From Cognaticolwellia sediminilitoris (GTDB lineage Bacteria > Pseudomonadota > Gammaproteobacteria > Enterobacterales > Alteromonadaceae): a stretch of DNA of 64,000 nt. Positions 29,646 to 40,849 of the stretch are shown piece after piece. The DNA lies in NCBI GenBank assembly GCA_002104535.1, contig NBOG01000007.1, forward strand, positions 62,001 to 126,000. The letters run 5' to 3'. The notes under the pieces were generated by a model, which had not been told where the DNA came from, made no database searches, and saw nothing but the letters and a program-made list of their open reading frames with translations. The translations under genes and the position numbers were made by a program. Every line of letters starts with the position of its first letter. The stretch's first letter is position 1.

Positions 29646-29754
29646 AGTATTTCTTATTTCAGTTGTTGTTGTTTTTATTAAGTGAATAAAGTTTCTGGAG
29701 ATTTTTTACCACTTATTCACTGACACTGTCTAGTTTAATCGTTACATGGATGTT

Positions 29755-31137
29755 TTAAAAAGACGGTTCACTTTTCCAAGTGATAAAATAGGTACTTTCT
29801 TCACCCGCAGATAAATAATCCTGACAAACAAAGTGCCCTACTACTGCGACTAGTTCATCATCATAAAATATAAATGGTAAGCGTTTTCTTTGCCAAGGTG
29901 GTATAGCAAGCTCTTGTAACACTTTTTTCAATGAGCGTGAATGTTGTCGATATTCTGGCAAGCATTTCGGGTTGTCGTGCACAAATTGAATAGTAACTTT
30001 TTGACCTAGCTCTGGTTTTTTAAGTCGTTTTTGCCATGTATGTTCAATGTCAGCATTATTTGAAGCCGTTGGAACCAATAAATTTAACACGCCTAATTGG
30101 TCAGGTAGAGCAATAGTTACAGGCTTATCAGCAATCAAGTCTTCTACATCAATACATTGCTGCCACTGCGATATATCTTGATAGATACTCGTTAAATAGA
30201 GTGCGTTCTTAAAACGTCTAATGCAGCAGCTAGCCAATTGAATAACAGGAGACTTATCAGTTTCTGCGGCTAACTGTTGGCAGATTTGCGCTAACTGTTG
30301 GCCCGTTGGCATTAAGCAGTTATGACTTGCTAAAAAATAGCGCAATAAATTTTTTAATCGTGGTTGGCTCAAGCAGGTAAGTTTCTCTACCGCTAAGGTA
30401 TTGGCCGATAACTGACAATCGGCTAGATCTTGTTCAGCTAACTCATCAAGTAATTGCTGTGCTTCAAAGCAGTGTTGAGCACTTCTTGAAATTGTTTTGT
30501 TAATACTCGGCCAACGTTCATCTAAGGTCGGTAAAATTTGATGACGTAAGAAATTGCGATCGTAATGCTGATCATTATTCGACTCATCTTCAATCCAGCT
30601 AAGGGCTTGTTGCTCTGCATAAGCAATGATATCGCTACGTGAAACTGATAATAAAGGCCTTACTAAACGGTGCTGTGCTAATGTCGAGTCCGTTGACATT
30701 GCAGATAACCCCTTCAATCCTGAGCCTCGTTTTAAGGCCAATAAAAATGTTTCAGCTTGGTCATTAAGGTGATGCCCTGTAACAATGAACGCAGGCGTTT
30801 CACTCGTGTTGATCAGTACTTGGTAGCGTGCTTCACGTGCGATAGCTTCTAAACTTTGTTGTGGCTTTTTAGTTAAGCTTAATTTATGGCTAATTAATGG
30901 CAGAGAAACGTTGTCACATTGTTGCTGAGCAAAAGCTTGCCATGCATCTGCATTAGGACTTAAGCCATGATTAACATGACAGACAACAATATTATTTAGT
31001 AATTGCTGCTGATTTTTTAATTTAGCCAGTGCAATAAGCAGTACCTGTGAGTCAACACCACCGCTGTAAGCAATGATAATTGTTTTCTCTGGCGAGTTTT
31101 TAAAAAAACGCAGTAACGTAGATTCAATAATATTCAC
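29755..31137 (-). CDS. tilS: tRNA(Ile)-lysidine synthetase TilS
   Basis: A 460-residue enzyme that attaches lysine to C34 of the minor tRNA-Ile so that it reads AUA. The PP-loop ATPase motif SGGVDS is at about residues 25-30, HLNDQAETFL near 125, and the C-terminal TilS domains contain the conserved LKKVLQELAIPPWQRKRLPF. It is separated from accA by a terminator, so it has its own promoter. Confidence 0.96.
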   Translation of the reverse strand: MNIIESTLLRFFKNSPEKTIIIAYSGGVDSQVLLIALAKLKNQQQLLNNIVVCHVNHGLSPNADAWQAFAQQQCDNVSLPLISHKLSLTKKPQQSLEAIAREARYQVLINTSETPAFIVTGHHLNDQAETFLLALKRGSGLKGLSAMSTDSTLAQHRLVRPLLSVSRSDIIAYAEQQALSWIEDESNNDQHYDRNFLRHQILPTLDERWPSINKTISRSAQHCFEAQQLLDELAEQDLADCQLSANTLAVEKLTCLSQPRLKNLLRYFLASHNCLMPTGQQLAQICQQLAAETDKSPVIQLASCCIRRFKNALYLTSIYQDISQWQQCIDVEDLIADKPVTIALPDQLGVLNLLVPTASNNADIEHTWQKRLKKPELGQKVTIQFVHDNPKCLPEYRQHSRSLKKVLQELAIPPWQRKRLPFIFYDDELVAVVGHFVCQDYLSAGEESTYFITWKSEPSF

Positions 31138-31200
31138 AAATTTAAAGCATGTTTTGAGTTTATGATGACTTAAAATAACTTAAGGTAACTTACGATAATA

Positions 31201-31225
31201 AAAAGCGACCTTAAGGTCGCTTTTT
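31201..31225 (-). terminator. Intrinsic terminator after accA
   Basis: AAAAGCGACC and GGTCGCTTTT pair around TTAA, with T runs on either side. It ends the long lpx-dnaE-accA transcript 8 bp after the accA stop. Confidence 0.88.
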
Positions 31226-31232
31226 ATTATGA

Positions 31233-32189
31233 TTAACAGTAACCGAACGACATTAATTTATCGTATCGTGTTTCTATCAACTCATCACCTGAAAGCTTAT
31301 CAAGTTCAGCAAGATCAGCTTTTAGAGCTTGCTTAAGGAATGCTGCCATTTGGTCCATATCACGATGGGCACCGCCTAATGGCTCTTCAACAATACTGTC
31401 GATAAGTCCAAGTTCTTTAATTCGCTTAGCAGTAATTCCCATTGCTTCAGCAGCTGTCGGTGCTTTTTCAGCGGTTTTCCATAAGATAGAAGCACAACCT
31501 TCTGGAGAAATAACTGAATAAGTCGAGTATTCAAGCATGTTTACTTTATCACCAACACCGATAGCTAATGCACCACCAGAGCCACCTTCACCAATTACAG
31601 TACATATAATTGGTACATTTAAACGAGACATTACTTTTAAGTTCATCGCAATAGCTTCACTTTGGCCGCGTTCTTCAGCACCAATACCTGGATATGCACC
31701 AGGAGTATCAATAAATGTAATGATTGGCATTTTAAAACGCTCAGCCATTCTCATTAGACGTAAGGCTTTACGGTAACCTTCAGGACGAGGCATCCCAAAG
31801 TTACGTTTAACTTTTTCGTTAGTTGAACGACCTTTTTGATGGCCAATAACCATGACAGGTCTGCCATCTAAACGTGCTGTGCCGCCAACAATCGCTTTAT
31901 CATCAGCATATGCTCTATCACCGGCTAATTCATCAAACTCGGTAAAGATACGTGGCAAATAATCTAAGGTATAAGGGCGCTGAGGATGACGAGCAACTCG
32001 CGCGGTTTGCCAAGGATCTAGAGCTGAGAATATTTTCTTAGTTTGCTCGTTGTTTTTTTCGCGCAACTGAGAAATTTGCTCTTCTAAATCAAGATCGAGT
32101 TCTTGGCCATTGTTGACCAACTGTAATTCTTCAATTTTCGCTTCAAGTTCCGCAATTGGAAGCTCAAAATCTAAAAAATTTAATGACAT
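31233..32189 (-). CDS. accA: Acetyl-CoA carboxylase carboxyltransferase subunit alpha
   Basis: The alpha subunit of the carboxyltransferase that makes malonyl-CoA for fatty acid synthesis, 318 residues. The open frame reaches 32222, but [21 protein letters not shown] starting at 32189 matches the E. coli N-terminus almost exactly, so that start is used. Conserved carboxylase stretches GHQKGR and [13 protein letters not shown] are present. Follows dnaE closely at the end of the lipid A/replication gene run. Confidence 0.97.
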   Translation of the reverse strand: MSLNFLDFELPIAELEAKIEELQLVNNGQELDLDLEEQISQLREKNNEQTKKIFSALDPWQTARVARHPQRPYTLDYLPRIFTEFDELAGDRAYADDKAIVGGTARLDGRPVMVIGHQKGRSTNEKVKRNFGMPRPEGYRKALRLMRMAERFKMPIITFIDTPGAYPGIGAEERGQSEAIAMNLKVMSRLNVPIICTVIGEGGSGGALAIGVGDKVNMLEYSTYSVISPEGCASILWKTAEKAPTAAEAMGITAKRIKELGLIDSIVEEPLGGAHRDMDQMAAFLKQALKADLAELDKLSGDELIETRYDKLMSFGYC

Positions 32190-32241
32190 ATGATTATTCT
32201 TACCTATGTTGTCTTTAAGCAACGTTACTCAAGAACGCTAC

Positions 32242-35200
32242 CTATTTAAATTTTAATTCGACTTGCTCTTCACCCAATAGGGTTTTCAAATCGTATAAAA
32301 GCATGTCGCTAGGTGACACGCGCCACTGTACCCCCAATTCTAACATACCTTGTGCTTCATCTCTTTGATAAAAAACACGAATTGGGCAAATACCATCTTT
32401 ATAAGGCGTTAATACCTCCGTTAACTGGTCGATAAAGCTACCAGAAAGATGATTTTTATCAACTTGTAAATCTAGTGACGAAACATAATTTTCACGTGCA
32501 TCCGCTATGGTCATAATGTCTCGGGCGGTCATTGTAATACCTCCGGAGTAATCATCAAAGCTGACCTGTCCGCTACAGACTAAAATAGCATCAGAAACGA
32601 GTAATTCTGCAAACCTATCGTAGTCATCAGGAAACAATCGAGTGTCCATACGAGCACTTTTATCGTCAAGTGTTACCAGTGCCCAACGGCGACCACGTTT
32701 ATTCACTAATACACGTACAGCTAGCACTAAGCCTACAGCTACCGTAGTTTTATCTTTATTAGTGGGTTGTAAACTGACTAAGCGCCCTGTTGCATAACGC
32801 TTAATTTCATTTAAGTAACGATTTATCGGGTGACCGGTTAAATATAACCCTAAAGTTTCTTTTTCGCCATCTAACCATTGCTGCTCTGGCCACATTGGCA
32901 CATCTTTAAAAGCTTGTCGGTTATCTTCCGGCTCTTCGTTGATTAAACCAAATAGATCATTTTGCCCAATTGCCTGTGCTTTGGCATGCTGCTCTGCGGC
33001 TTTTAACGCTTCAGGTAAAGACTCAAACAACGCGGCTCTATGCGGCCCATCTTTACTTTTAGGGCCCAAGGCATCCATCGCACCCGCTTTAATTAACTTT
33101 TCTAGCACCCGTTTATTGGTTTTCTTTAAATCTACTCGCGCACAAAAATCGAATAAATCAATAAATTCACCATCGCTTTCACGGGCAGCAATTATCGCTT
33201 CTATCGGCCCTTCACCCACGCCTTTAATCGCGCCAATGCCGTAAATAATTTGATCTTGTTCATTAACGGTAAACTTATATTGGCCACTATTTACATCAGG
33301 CGGTAATAAATCGAGGCCCATGTTGTCACATTCATCAACCAAGGTAACAATTTTATCAGTGTTGTCCATATCGGCTGACATAACCGCTGCCATAAATGGT
33401 GCAGGAAAATGCGTTTTCATCCATAATGTTTGATAAGACACTAAGGCATAAGCAGCAGAATGTGATTTGTTAAAACCATAACCGGCAAATTTTTCAACCA
33501 AGTCGAATATCTTTATTGCCAGCTCGCCATCAACACCACGCGCTTTAGCTCCTGCTTCAAAACCCGCTCGCTGTTTCGCCATTTCTTCAGGTTTTTTCTT
33601 ACCCATAGCACGACGCAACATATCGGCACCACCAAGCGAGTAGCCTGCCAGTACCTGAGCAATTTGCATTACCTGCTCTTGATACAAAATAATACCGTAA
33701 GTCGGCTCAAGAATTGGCTTCAAGTCCATGTGTTGCCATGTAGCATCCGGATAACTAATGGCTTCACGGCCATGCTTACGCTCGATAAAGTTATCAACCA
33801 TGCCTGATTGCAATGGCCCCGGTCTAAAAAGTGCAACAAGGGCGATAATATCTTCAAAACAATCAGGTTTAAGCTTAGCAATTAGGGACTTCATCCCGCT
33901 TGATTCAAGCTGGAAAACCGCTGTTGTTTCTGACTTTAACAACACTTTAAAACTGGCTTTATCTTCAAGATCGATCGCAGCGATATTGATGGGCTCTTTG
34001 CCTTCTCTTAACAATTTAGTATCAGCCATTTCAATGGCCCATTGTAAAATTGTTAGCGTTCGTAAACCGAGAAAATCAAATTTAACTAAGCCCGCATCTT
34101 CAACATCGTTTTTATCAAATTGAGTAACCGGGTTTTTACCTTCTTCATCACAATAAAGTGGCGCAAAATCAGTAATTGTCGTCGGTGAAATAACAACTCC
34201 ACCAGCATGTTTACCGGCATTTCGGGTTGTGCCTTCTAATATTCGGCACATATCGATTAAATCTTTTACATCACTGTCTTGAGCGTATACCTCTGGCAGT
34301 TTTGGCTCTTCTTCAAATGCTTTCGCTAACGTCATTCCCGGTGTTGGCGGGATCAGTTTCGAGATTCGGTCAACAAAGCCATAAGGGTGACCTAACACTC
34401 GGCCAACATCACGAATTACGGCTTTTGCCGCCATGGTACCAAAGGTGATGATTTGTGATACCGCATCACGTCCATATAGTTCAGCAACATGATCAATAAC
34501 TTCATCACGGCGATCCATACAAAAGTCGATATCAAAATCAGGCATCGAGACACGTTCAGGGTTAAGAAATCGCTCGAATAGTAGATCGTATTCCAGTGGG
34601 TCGAGGTCAGTGATTTTTTGTGCATAAGCAACTAATGAACCAGCCCCTGAACCACGCCCCGGTCCAACAGGAATATTATTATCCTTACTCCACTGGATAA
34701 ACTCCATAACAATTAAGAAGTAACCAGGGAACCCCATGTTGTTAACAACTTCGAGTTCAATCGCTAAACGTTCATCGTAAGGTTTACGTTTTTCGGCAAA
34801 ATCTGGCGCATCTTTATCAAATAAGAACTCTAGCCTTTCTTCTAAACCTTCTTTTGATACTTTGACTAAGTAGTCTTCAATCGACAGGCCATCAGTGGGA
34901 AAATCTGGTAAAACATACTCGCCTAAACGTACGGTGACATTACAACGTTTGGCGATTTCGACCGTGTTGGCTAGTGCTTCAGGAATATCAGCAAATAGCT
35001 CGAGCATTTCCTCTTCAGTTCGAAGGTACTGCTCTTTGGAATATTTTCTAGGTCGGCGTTTATCGTCTAAGGTGTAGCCGTCATGGATAGCAACGCGAAT
35101 TTCATGGGCATCAAAGTCATCTGGACTTAAAAACATCACTTCATTGGTCGCTACCACCGGTAAATCATGCTGTGCAGCTAACTCTACGGCAAGGTGGATG

Positions 35201-35796
35201 TAATTTTCTTCATCATTTCTGCCGGTTCTGATCAACTCAAGGTAAAAGCAATCTGGAAAATATTGTAGATAAAATTCCAGCATCTGCTCAACAAAATCAC
35301 GATTACCTTTTAATAAAGCTTTACCGACATCGCCTTCGCGCCCGCCTGAAAGCAGAATTAACCCTTCTCGATGTTCAATTAACCAATCACGGTCTAAAAC
35401 TGCTTTACCTTGGATGTGACCTCGTAAGTATGCTTTTGAAATCAATTCTGTTAAGTTTTTGTAACCGACATTACTGGTCGTTAGCACCACTAGTCGAGAT
35501 AGTTCGTTTTCTAGTGCTGGACTTTTAACCCAAAAGTCACAACCGATAATAGGCTTGATACCAGCGCCATGTGCCGCATGGTAGTATTTAACTAATCCAC
35601 ATAGGTTAGTTTGATCTGTCAATGCCATCGCTGGCATATTTAAGTCAGCGGCCCTTGCCACAATAGGCTTAACTTTTTTCAAACCGTCGCACATAGAATA
35701 ATCGCTATGTATTCTTAAGTGCACAAATTTAGGATCACACGTAGTGACTAATTCGTTAGATTCGCTAGTAGTTATTTCGGACTCAGATTCAGACAT
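32242..35796 (-). CDS. dnaE: DNA polymerase III alpha subunit
   Basis: The 1184-residue replicative polymerase. It has an N-terminal PHP domain ([14 protein letters not shown] onward), the polymerase core with the catalytic Asp pair in PDFDIDF near residue 420, then the tandem HhH, OB-fold and C-terminal tau-binding parts. About 20 extra Ser/Glu/Thr-rich residues precede the E. coli-type start ([13 protein letters not shown]). No internal Met allows a shorter start, so the extension appears genuine. Lies 8 bp behind rnhB, as in E. coli. Confidence 0.98.
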   Translation of the reverse strand: MSESESEITTSESNELVTTCDPKFVHLRIHSDYSMCDGLKKVKPIVARAADLNMPAMALTDQTNLCGLVKYYHAAHGAGIKPIIGCDFWVKSPALENELSRLVVLTTSNVGYKNLTELISKAYLRGHIQGKAVLDRDWLIEHREGLILLSGGREGDVGKALLKGNRDFVEQMLEFYLQYFPDCFYLELIRTGRNDEENYIHLAVELAAQHDLPVVATNEVMFLSPDDFDAHEIRVAIHDGYTLDDKRRPRKYSKEQYLRTEEEMLELFADIPEALANTVEIAKRCNVTVRLGEYVLPDFPTDGLSIEDYLVKVSKEGLEERLEFLFDKDAPDFAEKRKPYDERLAIELEVVNNMGFPGYFLIVMEFIQWSKDNNIPVGPGRGSGAGSLVAYAQKITDLDPLEYDLLFERFLNPERVSMPDFDIDFCMDRRDEVIDHVAELYGRDAVSQIITFGTMAAKAVIRDVGRVLGHPYGFVDRISKLIPPTPGMTLAKAFEEEPKLPEVYAQDSDVKDLIDMCRILEGTTRNAGKHAGGVVISPTTITDFAPLYCDEEGKNPVTQFDKNDVEDAGLVKFDFLGLRTLTILQWAIEMADTKLLREGKEPINIAAIDLEDKASFKVLLKSETTAVFQLESSGMKSLIAKLKPDCFEDIIALVALFRPGPLQSGMVDNFIERKHGREAISYPDATWQHMDLKPILEPTYGIILYQEQVMQIAQVLAGYSLGGADMLRRAMGKKKPEEMAKQRAGFEAGAKARGVDGELAIKIFDLVEKFAGYGFNKSHSAAYALVSYQTLWMKTHFPAPFMAAVMSADMDNTDKIVTLVDECDNMGLDLLPPDVNSGQYKFTVNEQDQIIYGIGAIKGVGEGPIEAIIAARESDGEFIDLFDFCARVDLKKTNKRVLEKLIKAGAMDALGPKSKDGPHRAALFESLPEALKAAEQHAKAQAIGQNDLFGLINEEPEDNRQAFKDVPMWPEQQWLDGEKETLGLYLTGHPINRYLNEIKRYATGRLVSLQPTNKDKTTVAVGLVLAVRVLVNKRGRRWALVTLDDKSARMDTRLFPDDYDRFAELLVSDAILVCSGQVSFDDYSGGITMTARDIMTIADARENYVSSLDLQVDKNHLSGSFIDQLTEVLTPYKDGICPIRVFYQRDEAQGMLELGVQWRVSPSDMLLYDLKTLLGEEQVELKFK

Positions 35797-35804
35797 CTAG
35801 TGCT

Positions 35805-36455
35805 CTAATTATTTTTATTATGCGTTGCTGCATTAGCGAGTACATTGGCGACAGGTTTGAAACTTCTGCGATAGCAGTCCAGTACTCCATGCTCGATGAT
35901 TTTTTCTAAATGTGCTTTTGTTGGATAGCCTTTATGTTGCGCAAAACCATAATAGGGATAAAGCTTGTCTAAAGCGATCATTTCATCGTCTCTTACCACT
36001 TTAGCCAAGATTGAAGCGGCACTTATTTCTGCGACGCGGGCATCACCTTTTACCACACTTTGACTGGCAATATTCCCAGTTTCATGAGCAAACGTGGGAC
36101 AACGGTTACCATCAACTAGCACAAAGTCAGGTAGCACATCTAAGCCTTGCACAGCACGCTGCATAGCAAGCATAGTGGCATGTAAAATGTTAAGAGTGTC
36201 TATTTCTTCCGGCGATGCCCGTCCGATTGACCATGCAATAGCACGTTGTTTAATTTCTACTGATAAAAGCTGACGCTTTTTATCAGAAAGCTTTTTTGAA
36301 TCCATTAATCCTTCAATAGGATTATCGGGATCTAAAATAACCGCTGCGGTAACAACATCACCCACTAAAGGGCCACGCCCTACTTCGTCCACTCCTGCAA
36401 TGCTGTAAGCGACGGGATATTCAAAGGGTTGAATGATTTTTTTTACGGCTGGCAT
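35805..36455 (-). CDS. rnhB: Ribonuclease HII
   Basis: A 216-residue enzyme that cuts RNA in RNA-DNA hybrids and removes single ribonucleotides. The active site [19 protein letters not shown] holds Asp and Glu near residues 22-23; VLVDGN and a later Asp complete it. It sits between lpxB and dnaE with gaps below 10 bp, so all three are co-transcribed. Confidence 0.96.
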   Translation of the reverse strand: MPAVKKIIQPFEYPVAYSIAGVDEVGRGPLVGDVVTAAVILDPDNPIEGLMDSKKLSDKKRQLLSVEIKQRAIAWSIGRASPEEIDTLNILHATMLAMQRAVQGLDVLPDFVLVDGNRCPTFAHETGNIASQSVVKGDARVAEISAASILAKVVRDDEMIALDKLYPYYGFAQHKGYPTKAHLEKIIEHGVLDCYRRSFKPVANVLANAATHNKNN

Positions 36456-36461
36456 AATAAC

Positions 36462-37622
36462 TTAGTCTTCACATTCTATTAGATCTAATACCGCTTTAGC
36501 AGCTTGCGCACTAGCATCTTGTTTTAACGCTAAATGAATATCAGTAAAAGCTTGATCCAATGCAGACTGATCTTCGAATAAACGTTCTTTAATTAAGGGA
36601 AGAATATTATCAACGGTTACTTCTGATTGCAGCAATTCAGGTACTAAACTTTTATTAGCTAATAAATTCGGTAGCGAAAACCATCTCAATTTCACAAAAC
36701 TTTTAAACATATGATAAGTCAATGGATTGAATTTATAGCAAATCACCATAGGACGTTTAACGAGTGCGGCTTCTAACGTAACTGTACCTGACGCTGTTAA
36801 TAAACAATCACTGGCCGCCATCACTTGTTGCGTTTTACCGACAATAATATTAACCGATAACTCTGGGGCAAATTTTTGCTGTAATTGCTTAAATTGCTCC
36901 GCACGTTTATCACTGATCATTGGCACGACAAATTCAATCTCAGCCGAATCGCTAGGCGCGCTGTTTAAGAGTTTTTTTGCAGTTAATAAGAAAGGTTCAA
37001 CCAATCGTGACAGTTCACCACCACGACTACCCGGCATTAGCGCTAGTATCTTTGCTGATTCAGATAAACCGAGTGCTCGGCGGGCTGCATTTTTATCTGA
37101 CACCAGAGGGATATCATCAGCAAGAGAATGACCTACAAAGGTACAGGGTATTTGATGTTTATCGTAAAAGGCTTTTTCGAAGGGCAATAGCGATAACACC
37201 ATATTGGTTGCTTTAGCAATTTTAAAAACACGTTTTTCACGCCAAGCCCATACTGAGGGGCTAACATAATGTACGGTTTTTATCCCTTGCGCTTTTAAAC
37301 GCCCTTCTAGAGTAATGTTAAAATCGGGGGCATCTATGCCTATAAATACGCTAGGCTTGTTAGTTACAAAGTGCTCAGTGAGTGATTTTCGAATATGTAA
37401 TAGTCGACGTAAACGCCCCAAGACTTCAAACACTCCCATCACTGATAGTTCTTCCATGTCATATAGGCTGTTAAAACCTAACGCTAACATTTTAGGACCA
37501 CCGATACCGATAAACGTGGCATTTGGGTGTTTGAGTTGTAGTTGTTGCATTAAACCGGCGCCTAAAGTGTCACCGGAATGCTCACCAACAACAATAGCGA
37601 ATGTAACTTCAGAATTATTCAT
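36462..37622 (-). CDS. lpxB: Lipid-A-disaccharide synthase
   Basis: A 386-residue GT19 glycosyltransferase that joins UDP-diacylglucosamine and lipid X to form the lipid A disaccharide. Seen are VGEHSGDTLGAGLM at the N-terminus, YVSPSVWAWR near 120, LPGSRGGEL near 195 and TASGTVTLEAAL near 278. Acts at the inner membrane face. Follows lpxA after 64 bp. Confidence 0.96.
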   Translation of the reverse strand: MNNSEVTFAIVVGEHSGDTLGAGLMQQLQLKHPNATFIGIGGPKMLALGFNSLYDMEELSVMGVFEVLGRLRRLLHIRKSLTEHFVTNKPSVFIGIDAPDFNITLEGRLKAQGIKTVHYVSPSVWAWREKRVFKIAKATNMVLSLLPFEKAFYDKHQIPCTFVGHSLADDIPLVSDKNAARRALGLSESAKILALMPGSRGGELSRLVEPFLLTAKKLLNSAPSDSAEIEFVVPMISDKRAEQFKQLQQKFAPELSVNIIVGKTQQVMAASDCLLTASGTVTLEAALVKRPMVICYKFNPLTYHMFKSFVKLRWFSLPNLLANKSLVPELLQSEVTVDNILPLIKERLFEDQSALDQAFTDIHLALKQDASAQAAKAVLDLIECED

Positions 37623-37686
37623 AATTGATTTATCGTTATTATATTGCTGCTATTGTAAACTTCGTTATCACGACCACTATCGATAT

Positions 37687-38475
37687 TTAGCGAATAATAC
37701 CGCGGCTAGAATTTTTAATGAAATCGGTAAAAAGTGTTAATTCTGCAGCATCACTTCCAGCTTCTGAAATTTTTTGCATCGCTTCATCAACCGTTAAACC
37801 TTGACGATAAACTGCTTTATAAGCGCGTTTGATTTCCAAAACTAGTTCTTTATCAAAGCCTCGACGTTTTAAACCTTCACTATTAAGTCCAAAAGGTTTT
37901 GCTGGCTGACCAGATGCCATTACATAAGGAGGTATATCTTTAAGGATTAATGAATTAGCACCAATGAAACTATGGGCACCAATATGACAAAACTGATGAA
38001 CACCTGTCATGCCGCCAATGATGGCATGATCGCCAACATGTACATGACCAGCAATTGATGCACCATTAGCTAAAATACAGTTACTTCCTACCATACAATC
38101 ATGAGCAACATGGGTATAGGCCATAAATAAATTGTTGCTGCCGATTTGAGTTAAACTGTTATCTTGAACTGTGCCGCGATGAATTGTGCAGTTTTCACGG
38201 AAAGTATTATTATCTCCGATCACCAATTCTGTTAATTCACCTGCATATTTTAGATCTTGGCAATCTTCACCAATTGAGGCAAATTGAAAGATACGATTAC
38301 CTTTACCTAAAGTCGTTGGGCCATTAATCACTACATGTGAACTGATTTCACAATCATCACCAATAACAACATTAGCTGCAACGTAGGTCCAAGGGCCAAT
38401 TTTTACATTTTTTCCGATAACCGCACCATCTTCGATAATAGCTTGCGGATGGATTAAAGACACAGAATTAGCCAT
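37687..38475 (-). CDS. lpxA: UDP-N-acetylglucosamine acyltransferase
   Basis: First enzyme of lipid A synthesis, a trimeric left-handed beta-helix protein built of hexapeptide repeats. The catalytic His lies in YTHVAHDCMVG (about residue 122). The frame can be extended to 38496, inside fabZ, but MANSVSLIHPQAIIEDGAVIG at 38475 fits the family N-terminus and begins 1 bp after the fabZ stop. This gives 262 residues, the usual length. Confidence 0.95.
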   Translation of the reverse strand: MANSVSLIHPQAIIEDGAVIGKNVKIGPWTYVAANVVIGDDCEISSHVVINGPTTLGKGNRIFQFASIGEDCQDLKYAGELTELVIGDNNTFRENCTIHRGTVQDNSLTQIGSNNLFMAYTHVAHDCMVGSNCILANGASIAGHVHVGDHAIIGGMTGVHQFCHIGAHSFIGANSLILKDIPPYVMASGQPAKPFGLNSEGLKRRGFDKELVLEIKRAYKAVYRQGLTVDEAMQKISEAGSDAAELTLFTDFIKNSSRGIIR

Positions 38476-38476
38476 A

Positions 38477-38929
38477 TTATAATGCTCTTCTTGCACACAT
38501 TAAGTCGGCAGAACAAACCACTTTGCCATCGACTTTAGCTTCAGCATAAAACTTCCACATGCCACGACGTTCTTTTATAAAATCTAAATGTAAATGCAAA
38601 GTATCTCCTGGGTGAACAGGCTTTTTAAATTTAGCTTTATCGATTGAAGCAAATAAAAACAGCTCACCGTCAGTTTTATCTGGCACTGATTTAAAACCTA
38701 AAATACCACTCGCTTGTGCTAATGCTTCAAGAATTAATACACCAGGGAAAATAGAATAGCTTGGAAAGTGCCCCATAAATGCAGGTTCGTTAACGGTAAC
38801 ATTCTTAATCGCATGAATAGATTTGCCTGGCGTATAATCAAGTACACGGTCAACTAATAGAAACGGGTATCGATGCGGAATAATAGTTTTAATTTCTTCT
38901 ACATCAATAATGTTATTTTGCGATTCCAA
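38477..38929 (-). CDS. fabZ: 3-hydroxyacyl-ACP dehydratase FabZ
   Basis: A 150-residue hot-dog-fold dehydratase of fatty acid synthesis. Conserved [35 protein letters not shown] (catalytic His and Glu) and the C-terminal strand are present. Placed between lpxD and lpxA, which ties fatty acid and lipid A synthesis by shared acyl substrate. Confidence 0.97.
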   Translation of the reverse strand: MESQNNIIDVEEIKTIIPHRYPFLLVDRVLDYTPGKSIHAIKNVTVNEPAFMGHFPSYSIFPGVLILEALAQASGILGFKSVPDKTDGELFLFASIDKAKFKKPVHPGDTLHLHLDFIKERRGMWKFYAEAKVDGKVVCSADLMCARRAL

Positions 38930-38965
38930 ATTTATATCCTCAAGTTTTTGCTATGCTGTTATTTA

Positions 38966-39991
38966 TTAGCTTTTTAAAGCTAACAGATCTTTTTCTGCTG
39001 CACTTAAACGTTTAGTAATAGTATCAAGTTTTCTAATTCTGGCATTAGTTTTATGCCATTCTTTATTCGGTTGGCAAGGCATACCTGACGAGTACACGCC
39101 AGATTCAGTCAGCGACTTTGTCACCATTGTCATACCCGTAAAGACACAACCGTCCGTTATCTCTATATGGCCGTTGATACCAACTAGGCCAGCAACAACA
39201 CAGTTTTTACCTACAACGGTGCTACCTGCGATAACACTGCAGGCTGCCATTGCTGTATTCTCTCCGATCACAACATTGTGAGCAATCTGTATTTGGTTAT
39301 CTAATATAACACCGTTCTTAATTATCGTATTGCCAAGAGCACCACGATCTATTGTGGTACTAGCACCTATTTCAACATTATCGCCAATGATTACTGAGCC
39401 TAATTGCGGTATTTTAACCCAATTACCTTTATCATTTGCATAACCGAATCCATCAGAGCCAATGACAGTATTGGCTTGAATTAAACAGTTTTTGCCAATA
39501 ACTACACCATGATAGATGCTAACATTTGCCCAAATAGCTGTGTTCTCACCTAACTGTGCGCCAATGCCGATAAAACAACCTGCGCCTATACTAACACCAT
39601 CAGCAAGGCTAACACCGCTTTCAACAACAGCATTAGCACCAATGGTAACGTTTTCTCCAATACTAACACTTGAATCCACAACTGCTGAAGGATGTATACG
39701 ATCAGCTGGTTTAGGTGTCGTATCAAGCAACTGAGCCACAAGCGCATATCCCATATAAGGGTTATCCATTACCAAGGCATTGGTTTGACAGTTTTTTGCT
39801 TCAGCATCGTTAACAATAACGGCACTCGCATGCGTATCCAATAATTGAGCGCTATATTTACTATTCGCTAAAAAGGCAATTTGTCCTGCTTTTGCATCAA
39901 CTAAAGTCGCAATGCTGGATATTTCACATTGTTCATCACCTTGAACAACTGCCCCAATCTTATTTGCAATTTCCGCGAGTATATATGACAT
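38966..39991 (-). CDS. lpxD: UDP-3-O-(3-hydroxymyristoyl)glucosamine N-acyltransferase
   Basis: A 341-residue acyltransferase, third step of lipid A synthesis. It has an N-terminal uridine-binding domain (about 1-100), a hexapeptide-repeat beta-helix (about 100-290) with the catalytic His in IQIAHNVVIG, and a C-terminal helix. Downstream of skp with a 198-bp gap that holds a hairpin. Confidence 0.96.
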   Translation of the reverse strand: MSYILAEIANKIGAVVQGDEQCEISSIATLVDAKAGQIAFLANSKYSAQLLDTHASAVIVNDAEAKNCQTNALVMDNPYMGYALVAQLLDTTPKPADRIHPSAVVDSSVSIGENVTIGANAVVESGVSLADGVSIGAGCFIGIGAQLGENTAIWANVSIYHGVVIGKNCLIQANTVIGSDGFGYANDKGNWVKIPQLGSVIIGDNVEIGASTTIDRGALGNTIIKNGVILDNQIQIAHNVVIGENTAMAACSVIAGSTVVGKNCVVAGLVGINGHIEITDGCVFTGMTMVTKSLTESGVYSSGMPCQPNKEWHKTNARIRKLDTITKRLSAAEKDLLALKS

Positions 39992-40098
39992 AAATATTAA
40001 CTTCTTTTAAAGGTATTGATTTCCAAGTTGATATTAAATTCAGCAACTAGGGCATCAGTAAAAGTGTAGAGAAAACGAAAACCTAAAAGGCTAAACGC

Positions 40099-40128
40099 AA
40101 TATTCCGAATCAAAAGATTCGGAATATT
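40099..40128. repeat. 13-bp hairpin between skp and lpxD
   Basis: AATATTCCGAATC (40099-40111) and its exact complement (40116-40128) flank AAAA. The sequence after the stem lacks a clean T run on the minus strand. It could attenuate or stabilise the bamA-skp mRNA before lpxD; function is not established. Confidence 0.65.
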
Positions 40129-40189
40129 TAATTAGGCGAGTCTGTAAAAATAAATACTGCTTTAGTGTTTATTTTTTAGTAAATACTTA

Positions 40190-40708
40190 TTAATTAAGTT
40201 TACTAACTTGCTTAACTACTTCAGCCGTAATTGTTGAATCAGGCTTAGCATAAACCACTGCGCTTTGTTCAAGCACTAAGTCGTAATCGCCTTTAGCGGC
40301 AATGTTATCAATTGCTTGACGAACTAACGCAATAATTTTGTTAGTTTCTTCATTTTTACGAGCACCAGTATCCTGTTGGAAAGCTTTACCTTTTGTTTGG
40401 TAATCTTGAAAAAGTGAGCCCATTTTTTCGTCAAGGTCAGCAATTTCTTTAGCACTCATTAAAGAGCCATCGCGTTTTTTCTTTTCTTGAAGATATTTAA
40501 TATCTTGTTCAAGTTGAGCTAGTACAGCTTTCTCGTCTTTAAATTCTTCTTCTAAGCTTTTCATCACAACAGCAGTTTGTGGTATTTTACCCATAACTTC
40601 TTGAAAGTTAACAACAGCAATTTTTTGATCTGCAGCCATAGCTGAATTAGCTAATAAAAAACCCGAGGCTGCAGTAGCGATTGCAATAGACTTAATCAAT
40701 TTATTCAA
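40190..40708 (-). CDS. skp: Periplasmic chaperone Skp (OmpH)
   Basis: A 172-residue protein with a signal peptide (about 1-25, cleaved at AMA-A), followed by IAVVNFQEVMGKIP. A long charged helical segment (about 45-110) forms the coiled-coil arms of Skp. It holds unfolded outer-membrane proteins on the way to BamA. Directly downstream of bamA, as in most gammaproteobacteria. Confidence 0.94.
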   Translation of the reverse strand: MNKLIKSIAIATAASGFLLANSAMAADQKIAVVNFQEVMGKIPQTAVVMKSLEEEFKDEKAVLAQLEQDIKYLQEKKKRDGSLMSAKEIADLDEKMGSLFQDYQTKGKAFQQDTGARKNEETNKIIALVRQAIDNIAAKGDYDLVLEQSAVVYAKPDSTITAEVVKQVSKLN

Positions 40709-40849
40709 TTTTAACTCCTAAAATATTTTTTCAATATTTTTATATTTTTATATTATGCGGTAGTTATACCGTTTCATGTAATTTGGTTCAAGCCTATTTA
40801 AGGAAAGTTGCAATATTGCATCAATAAATAGGCAGTTTTTACCGGCTAA

